A DNA stretch of 64,000 nucleotides, taken from Schistosoma haematobium (Eukaryota; Platyhelminthes; Trematoda; Strigeidida; Schistosomatidae). Shown here piece after piece: positions 57,395 through 64,000 of the stretch. Made by a program: the position numbers and the translations under genes. Each line of letters starts with the position of its first letter. Positions within the stretch are counted from its first letter, which is position 1. The notes under the pieces are model-generated. The model was given only the letters and a program-made list of their open reading frames with translations. It did not search any database and was not told where the DNA came from. The stretch covers positions 89,104,493 through 89,168,492 of the forward strand of contig NC_067195.1 in assembly GCF_000699445.3 (NCBI RefSeq), in the 5' to 3' direction.

Positions 57395-58243
57395 TTGTGA
57401 CTGGAGTGATTGTGAACAACTGATGTGGTTGGGACTCGTGGTGAGTCAACATCCTACTTAAAAATAACACCAGGCACTTATTCAATAACGTTGTCCGGCA
57501 GCAACCACTTTGTCTAACTAAATTTCCTGCTCTCACTTGTAATTCTCTTTCCAACAACACAAAGCAAAACAACTTTCTAAGCGTGCAAACCATAGTTCAC
57601 ACTTTACAGCATTAAATACAGCTAAAGCTACAGAGATGGCACCCATGGAATACACTTACATAAAAGGTTCAGTCAATTATCAAATAACATGACACCAAGA
57701 AATAATAACAACACCAATAACAATAAGCTCAGCATTGAAATATACAATATGACGAATTAACAAATAACAACAATAAATACATACATGAGACTCACCGAAT
57801 AATAAAACTGTCACTTTGGCTTTAAATATGCAGACTTTGTAGACAAAAATGGTGCATGTTCCAAATGTCACTGCGGCTGCTGCTGATGCTGCTGCTGCTG
57901 CTGCTGCTCATCAACCAACTTTGTTCAAGCTAATTTCCTTTATATCTGATTCCAATGAATAATAATTATAAGAATAATATTATCATCCCGTTAACTGAGT
58001 ATTTAAAGCAGGCTTAATCTTCCAGTAGAATTATCAGCTACATCATGCAGTTTCCAGTGTAGCATCAAGTAATCGCCGATAACATTCGGTGACCTGGAAT
58101 GCTTTAACTAGAGAAGACGGTTGATAAATGAGCGTGAGCAGGGTCAGTGGAAAAAATAACAGTGTAAATAGATGTAGGATGAAGATGGATATGAGTAAAT
58201 GGAGGTTAAAGTAAAAAAAATGTGCATTCCCTATCATTTTTCT

Positions 58244-58300
58244 TGTGGTCGAGTGGTCTAAGGCGTTGGATCTGTCCTGCAGTGTTAATGGCCACGTCAG
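58244..58300 (+). ncRNA. tRNA-like head, unit 2 (B box deleted)
   Basis: It has the same start as unit 1 up to GTGTTAATGG, then goes directly to CCACGTCAG. About 20 bp including the B box are lost. Confidence 0.6.
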
Positions 58301-59840
58301 TCAGAGTTGTTCACCACTCGACTCACAACATAACCAACAGGTGACACTCTGCACATTCTCACAGCGTTCCGTGTCACTTGAACACTTGGTGCAATGCACA
58401 ACACCGACCAGTGGCACTGCCTTACCTAGTCCCACCCACATCATAGCTCTTCACAATCACTGACTCACACCATAACCAACAGGTGACACTCTGCACATTC
58501 TCACAGCGTTCCGTGTCACTTGAACACTTGGTGCAATGCACAACACCGACCAGTGGCACTGCCTTACCTAGTCATTCACAGACAACATGGTCTCACAGTA
58601 TGCTACTACTCTGATGTATGCTGATCAGTGTATTCCTATCAGCCATCGGTGGAGAGGCTGAATAGAAGACTGACGCTTGTTGTGGAGCACATGCTTGGAT
58701 TCACATGATCCTCTAGTACGAGCACGTATTTGTATGCGTCTTACTGGACGTAGGAAAGACAAGAAAGCCTGTTACGGTTGTACTTAGTGATGATAAAGCT
58801 GAGTATATATTTGAGGAACAACTAGGAATACACTGATCAGCATACATCACAGTAGTAGCATACTGTGAGACCATGTTGTCTGTGAATGTGACTAGGTAAG
58901 GCAGTGCCACTGGTCGGTGTTGTGCATTGCACCAAGTGTTCAAGTGACACGGAACGCTGTGAGAATGCAGAGTGTCACCTGGTGGTTATGTGACTGGAGT
59001 GATTGTGAACAGCTATGATGTGGGTGCGACTCGTATGGTGAGTCAACATCCTACTTAAAAATAACACCAGGCACTTATTCAATAACGTTGTCCGGCAGCA
59101 ACCACTTTGTCTAACTAAATTTCCTGCTCTCACTTGTAATTCTCTTTCCAACAACACAAAGCAAAACAACTTTCTAAGCGTGCAAACCATAGTTCACACT
59201 TTACAGCATTAAATACAGCTAAAGCTACAGAGATGGCACCCATGGAATACACTTACATAAAAGGTTCAGTCAATTATCAAATAACATGACACCAAGAAAT
59301 AATAACAACACCAATAACAATAAGCTCAGCATTGAAATATACAATATGACGAATTAACAAATAACAACAATAAATACATACATGAGACTCACCGAATAAT
59401 AAAACTGTCACTTTGGCTTTAAATATGCAGACTTTGTAGACAAAAATGGTGCATGTTCCAAATGTCACTGCGGCTGCTGCTGATGCTGCTGCTGCTGCTG
59501 CTCATCAACCAACTTTGTTCAAGCTAATTTCCTTTATATCTGATTCCAATGAATAATAATTATACGAATAATAATATCATCCCGTTAACTGAGTATTTAA
59601 AGCAGGCTTAATCTTCCAGTAGAATTATCAGCTACATTATGCAGTTTCCAGTGTAGCATCAAGTAATCGCCGATAACATTCGGTGACCTGGAATGCTTTA
59701 ACTAGAGAAGACGGTTGATAAATGAGCGTGAGCAGGGTCAGTGGAAAAATAACAGTGTAAATAGATGTAGGATGAAGATGGATATGAGTGGGATAAATGG
59801 AGGTTAAAGTAAAAAAAATGTGCATTCCTATCATTTTTCT

Positions 59841-59912
59841 TGTGGTCGAGTGGTCTAAGGCGTTGGATCTGTCCTGCAGTGTTAATGGGCGCCGGATCGA
59901 GTCCCAACCACA
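59841..59912 (+). ncRNA. tRNA-like head, unit 3
   Basis: It has the same sequence as unit 1, with A-box-like TGGTCGAGTGG and B-box-like GGATCGAGTCC. Confidence 0.6.
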
Positions 59913-61470
59913 TCAGAGTTGTTCACAATCACTCGACTCACAACATAACCAACAGGTGACACTCTGCACATTCTCACAGCGTTCCGTGTCACTTGAACAC
60001 TTGGTGCAATGCACAACACCGACCAGTGGCACTGCCTTACCTAGTCCCACCCACATCATAGCTCTTCACAATCACTGACTCACACATAACCAACAGGTGA
60101 CACTCTGCACATTCTCACAGCGTTCGTGTCACTTGAACACTTGGTGCAATGCACAACACCGACCAGTGGCACTGCCTTACCTAGTCACATTCACAGACAA
60201 CATGGTCTCACATGCTACTACTCTGATGTATGCTGATCAGTGTATTCCTATCAGCCATCGGTGGAGAGGCTGAATAGAAGACTGACGCTTGTTGTGGAGC
60301 ACATGCTTGATTCACATGATCCTCTAGTACGAGCACGTATTTGTATGCGTCTTACTGGACGTAGGAAAGATGCTGCAAGAAAGCCTGTTACGGTTGTACT
60401 TAGTGATGATAGTCAAGCTGAGTATATATTTGAGGAACAACTAGGAATACACTGATCAGCATACATCACAGTAGTAGCATACTGTGAGACCATGTTGTCT
60501 GTGAATGTGACTAAGGCAGTGCCACTGGTCGGTGTTGTGCATTGCACCAAGTGTTCAAGTGACACGGAACGCTGTGAGAATGTGCAGAGTGTCACCTGGT
60601 GGTTATGGTGTGACTGGAGTGATTGTGAACAGCTATGATGTGGGTGCGACTCGTATGGTGAGTCAACATCCTACTTAAAAATAACACCAGGCACTTATTC
60701 AATAACGTTGTCCGGCAGCAACCACTTTGTCTAACTAAATTTCCTGCTCTCACTTGTAATTCTCTTTCCAACAACACAAAGCAAAACAACTTTCTAAGCG
60801 TGCAAACCATAGTTCACACTTTACAGCATTAAATACAGCTAAAGCTACAGAGATGGCACCCATGGAATACACTTACATAAAAGGTTCAGTCAATTATCAA
60901 ATAACATGATACCAAGAAATAATAACAACACCAATAACAATAAGCTCAGCATTGAAATATACAATATGACGAATTAACAAATAACAACAATAAATACATA
61001 CATGAGACTGGTAGAAGCGTTGTCAAACACTGAATACCTGTGACATCATCACAGACTTTGAAGACAAAAATGGTGCAGGTTCCAAATGTCACTGCGGCTG
61101 CTGCTGCTCATCAACCAACTTTGTTCAAGCTAATTTCCTTTATATCTGATTCCAATGAATAATAATTATAAGAATAATAATATCATCCCGTTAACTGAGT
61201 ATCTAAAGCAGGCTTAATCTTCCAGTAGAATTATCAGCTACATTATGCAGTTTCCAGTGTAGCATCAAGTAATCGCCGATAACATTCGGTGACCTGGAAT
61301 GCTTTAACTAGAGAAGACGGTTGATAAATGAGCGTGAGCAGGGTCAGTGGAAAAAATAACAGTGTAAATAGATGTAGGATGAAGATGGATATGAGTGGGA
61401 TAAATGGAGGTTAAAGTAAAAAAATGTTGATACGGATGAATAAGTTTTGTGCATTCTCTTTCATTTTTCT

Positions 61471-61542
61471 TGTGGTCGAGTGGTCTAAGGCGTTGGATCT
61501 GTCCTGCAGTGTTAATGGGCGCCGGATCGAGTCCCAACCACA
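61471..61542 (+). ncRNA. tRNA-like head, unit 4
   Basis: Same sequence as unit 1. It is preceded by a variant flank (GATACGGATGAATAAGTTTT) not present in the other units. Confidence 0.6.
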
Positions 61543-61573
61543 TCAGAGTTGTTCACAATCACTCGACTCACAA

Positions 61574-62102
61574 CATAACCAACAGGTGACACTCTGCACA
61601 TTCTCACAGCGTTCCGTGTCACTTCAACACTTGGTGCAATGCACAACACCGACCAGTGGCACTGCCTTACCTAGTCCCACCCACATCATAGCTCCTCACA
61701 ATCACTCGACTCACAACATAACCAACAGGTGACACTCTGCACATTCTCACAGCGTTCCGTGTCACTTGAACACTTGGTGCAATGCACAACACCGACCAGT
61801 GGCACTGCCTTACCTAGTCCCACCCACATCATAGCTCTTCACAATCACTCGACTCACAACATAACCAACAGGTGACACTCTGCACATTCTCACAGCGTTC
61901 CGTGTCACTTGAACACTTGGTGCAATGCACAACACCGACCAGTGGCACTGCCTTACCTAGTCCCACCCACATCATAGCTCTTCACAATCACTCGACTCAC
62001 AACATAACCAACAGGTGACACTCTGCACATTCTCACAGCGTTTCGTGTCACTTCAACACTTGGTGCAATGCACAACACCGACCAGTGGCACTGCCTTACC
62101 TA
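61574..62102 (+). repeat. Four 142-bp subrepeats in the long unit
   Basis: Copies of CATAACCAACAGGTGACAC start at about 61574, 61717, 61859 and 62003. Other units have two (56727/56864, 58328/58468, 59943/60083). The two extra copies account for the longer 1927-bp period. Confidence 0.9.
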
Positions 62103-62960
62103 GTCACATTCACAGACAACATGGTCTCACAGTATGCTACTACTCTGATGTATGCTGATCAGTGTATTCCTATCAGCCATCGGTGGAGAGGCTGAATAGA
62201 AGACTGACGCTTGTTGTGGAGCACATGCTTGGATTCACATGATCCTCTAGTAAGAGCACGTATTTGTATGCGTCTTACTGGACGTAGGAAAGATGCTGCA
62301 AGAAAGCCTGTTACGGTTGTACTTAGTGATGATAGCCAAGCTGAGTATATATTTGAGGAACAACTAGGAATACACTGATCAGCATACATCACAGTAGTAG
62401 CATACTGTGAAACCATGTTGTCTGTGAATGTGACTAGGTAAGGCAGTGCCACTGGTCGGTGTTGTGCATTGCACCAAGTGTTCAAGTGACACGAAACGCT
62501 GTGAGAATGTGCAGAGTGTCACCTGGTGGTTATGGTGTGACTGGAGTGATTGTGAACAGCTATGATGTGGGTGCGACTCGTATGGTGAGTCAACATCCTA
62601 CTTAAAAATAACACCAGGCACTTATTCAATAACGTTGTCCGGCAGTAACCACTTTGTCTAACTAAATTTCCTGCTCTCACTTGTAATTCTCTTTCCAACA
62701 ACACAAAGCAAAACAACTTTCTAAGCGTGCAAACCATAGTTCACACTTTACAGCATTAAATACAGCTAAAGCTACAGAGATGGCACCCATGGAATACACT
62801 TACATAAAAGGTTCAGTCAATTATCAAATAACATGATACCAAGAAATAATAACAACACCAATAACAATAAGCTCAGCATTGAAATATACAATATGACGAA
62901 TTAACAAATAACAACAATAAATACATACATGAGACTCACCGAATAATAAAGCTGTCACTT

Positions 62961-63698
62961 TTCCGTCGTCTGGTCACACTATTAGGAAGCACTCGCTTCC
63001 GAACGACCGCCTACCACCCACAAGCAAACGGGTTGGTAGAACGTTTTCACCGGCAACTAAAAGCTTCACTATCAGCTGCAAACGTTTCACAGTGGACCGA
63101 CGCTCTTCCACTTGTCTTACTAGGTATCCGCAATGCAGTGAAAGCTGACACTGGATACAATGCGGCTCAACTCGTTTATGGAACGACACTTCGACTTCCA
63201 GGAGAATTCGTGGATCCTTCGTCCTGTTCAATGAACATGGATCTAACCTCCTACACGAACAGGCTTACAAACGCAATGCGTTCAGTTAAACCTGCTTCCA
63301 CTCGACCTCAATCAACTGATGTTTTCGTTCAACCTGACTTACGATATAGTACACACGTTTTCGTTCGTCGAGACTCGCATCGACGACCATTCGAATCAGC
63401 GTACGAAGGACCTTTCAAAGTTCTTCAACGTGAATCTAAGTACTATATAGACGATAAGAACGGAACAAACGATAGCATCAGCATCGATCGCTTAAAAGCA
63501 GCGTATTTAGAAGGAAATCCTATTCACGTCGACTTTCCTTCGGTACAATCGCACAACACGACTCCTACACTCATAATTCCCCAACCGACAACCAACACTA
63601 GCGACGATACTCCGAATGTATCTGAAAATAATCCTAAAACGACGCGTTCTGGAAGAAGAGTAAGATTTCCAGAACATTTAAACGACTACTGCACGTAA
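62961..63698 (+). pseudogene. Gypsy-type retrotransposon polyprotein, integrase C-terminal part, 5' truncated
   Basis: The frame is open from 62961 (FRRLVTLLGSTRFR) through TTAYHPQANGLVERFHR, which holds the third acidic residue of the DDE integrase (Glu). It then reads QWTDALPLVLLGIRNA, the chromodomain-free C-terminal region (FVRRDSHRRPFESAYEGPFK, SIDRLKAAYLE) and the usual ending RRVRFPEHLNDYC, stopping with TAA at 63696. There are about 245 open codons without a stop, so this part is well preserved. The gag, protease, RT, RNase H and the first two integrase aspartates are missing, because the sequence switches to array unit 5 just upstream. I mark it as a truncated gene. Confidence 0.9.
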
Positions 63699-64000
63699 AG
63701 CACTACTCGACGTTTTATATTATCTCGATATTTCTTTTTACGATATATAATTTTTTTAAACAAAACAATTTTAATATGCCTATATGTTTATAATTTCATT
63801 TTAAAAAAAAACCATAAAAAAAACAAAATTATTTTTTTAACGTTATTACGTGTGCTTGAGTTTATTTTCCATTTTTTCGCCGACATTGTGTTTTTACGCA
63901 CATACGAGTGTATTTCGACATGCACTTACATATTCTTTTTCTTTTCCAGGACGGCTGGAAAAGAACGATGCAGTTCACGAGGAGTCGAAATTTTCGTTGT
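63699..64000 (+). mobile_element. 3' untranslated region (and perhaps LTR start) of the Gypsy element
   Basis: AT-rich sequence follows the Gypsy stop codon, with a purine tract (TTTTAAAAAAAAACCATAAA near 63800) that could precede an LTR. The LTR boundary cannot be fixed, because the window ends and no partner LTR is present. Confidence 0.45.

Larger units (their letters stand above)
55330..62960. repeat. Tandem array of about five ~1.6-kb composite units
   Basis: The anchor TCCTACTTAAAAATAACACC recurs at 55831, 57452, 59049, 60669 and 62596, giving periods of 1621, 1597, 1620 and 1927 bp. Unit order is: AT-rich block with TTGTCCGGCAGCAACCACTT; TACAGCATTAAATACAGC block; (CTG)n; TCATCCCGTTAACTGAG block; tRNA-like head; 142-bp direct subrepeats (two, or four in the long unit); captured RTE fragment; inverted copy of the subrepeat. 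Units are nearly identical apart from small indels, so the array is young or homogenised. Recurring 60-72 codon open frames are by-products of the repetition. Confidence 0.95.

Noticed and set aside
56058..62900. The same 60-72 codon open frames recur in each array unit (for example 56058-56249, 57680-57871, 59277-59468 on the - strand).
   Set aside because: They recur because the DNA repeats. They have no protein motif, are AT-driven hydrophobic strings, and the dispersed copy (27596-27787) shows no sign of protein-level conservation.

Overview
The window looks like a piece of a blood-fluke (Schistosoma-type trematode) nuclear genome; I cannot settle the species. The evidence is an AT-rich background, a multi-exon eukaryotic gene with 30-42 nt introns, and a repeat complement typical of schistosomes: CR1-like and RTE-like (SR2/SR3/Perere type) non-LTR elements, Penelope-like elements, Gypsy pieces, a Merlin transposon, and tRNA-derived SINEs of the hammerhead-ribozyme (Sm-alpha) type. 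No bacterial-type genes, operons or CRISPR arrays are visible.

Layout. 1-14.8 kb is a nest of non-LTR retrotransposons on the + strand: several CR1-like copies (1-965, 3480-6009, 6250-7740, 11060-11700, 11700-14810), an RTE-like copy (7745-10990) lying between two CR1-like halves, and a Gypsy gag remnant. 14.9-22.05 kb carries the one gene I can assemble end to end, a mitochondrial aspartyl-tRNA synthetase (DARS2-like, 14 visible exons, + strand). A dead Merlin transposase lies in its largest intron. 23-45 kb is intergenic or intronic DNA full of dead elements: RTE fragments on the - strand, an inverted-repeat element with hammerhead cores in both arms, two Penelope-like GIY-YIG fragments, Merlin-related and other inverted-repeat elements, an Sm-alpha SINE with a broken ribozyme core, and LTR pieces. 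At 46.2-46.6 kb (- strand) is the last recognisable exon of a parvin homologue (second calponin-homology domain); its upstream exons are not seen. 46.8-55.3 kb is again RTE/CR1 nesting. 55.3-62.96 kb is a tandem array of about five units of about 1.6 kb. It ends abruptly in the 3' part of a Gypsy polyprotein (integrase) that runs to the window edge.

The most unusual part is the 1.6 kb array. Each unit combines a (CTG)n tract, a tRNA-Leu/Ser-like pol III head, 142-bp direct subrepeats, and a large palindrome whose arms enclose a captured piece of an RTE open reading frame. A diverged single copy sits 27 kb away. Also notable are an RTE 5'-UTR-only retroposon with a clean 11-bp target duplication, hammerhead-like motifs in an inverted pair of Penelope repeats, and a 33-nt GC-AG intron in the synthetase gene.

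Only two host genes are supported (aspartyl-tRNA synthetase and parvin), plus two weak exon candidates. Nearly every other open frame belongs to decayed transposable elements.
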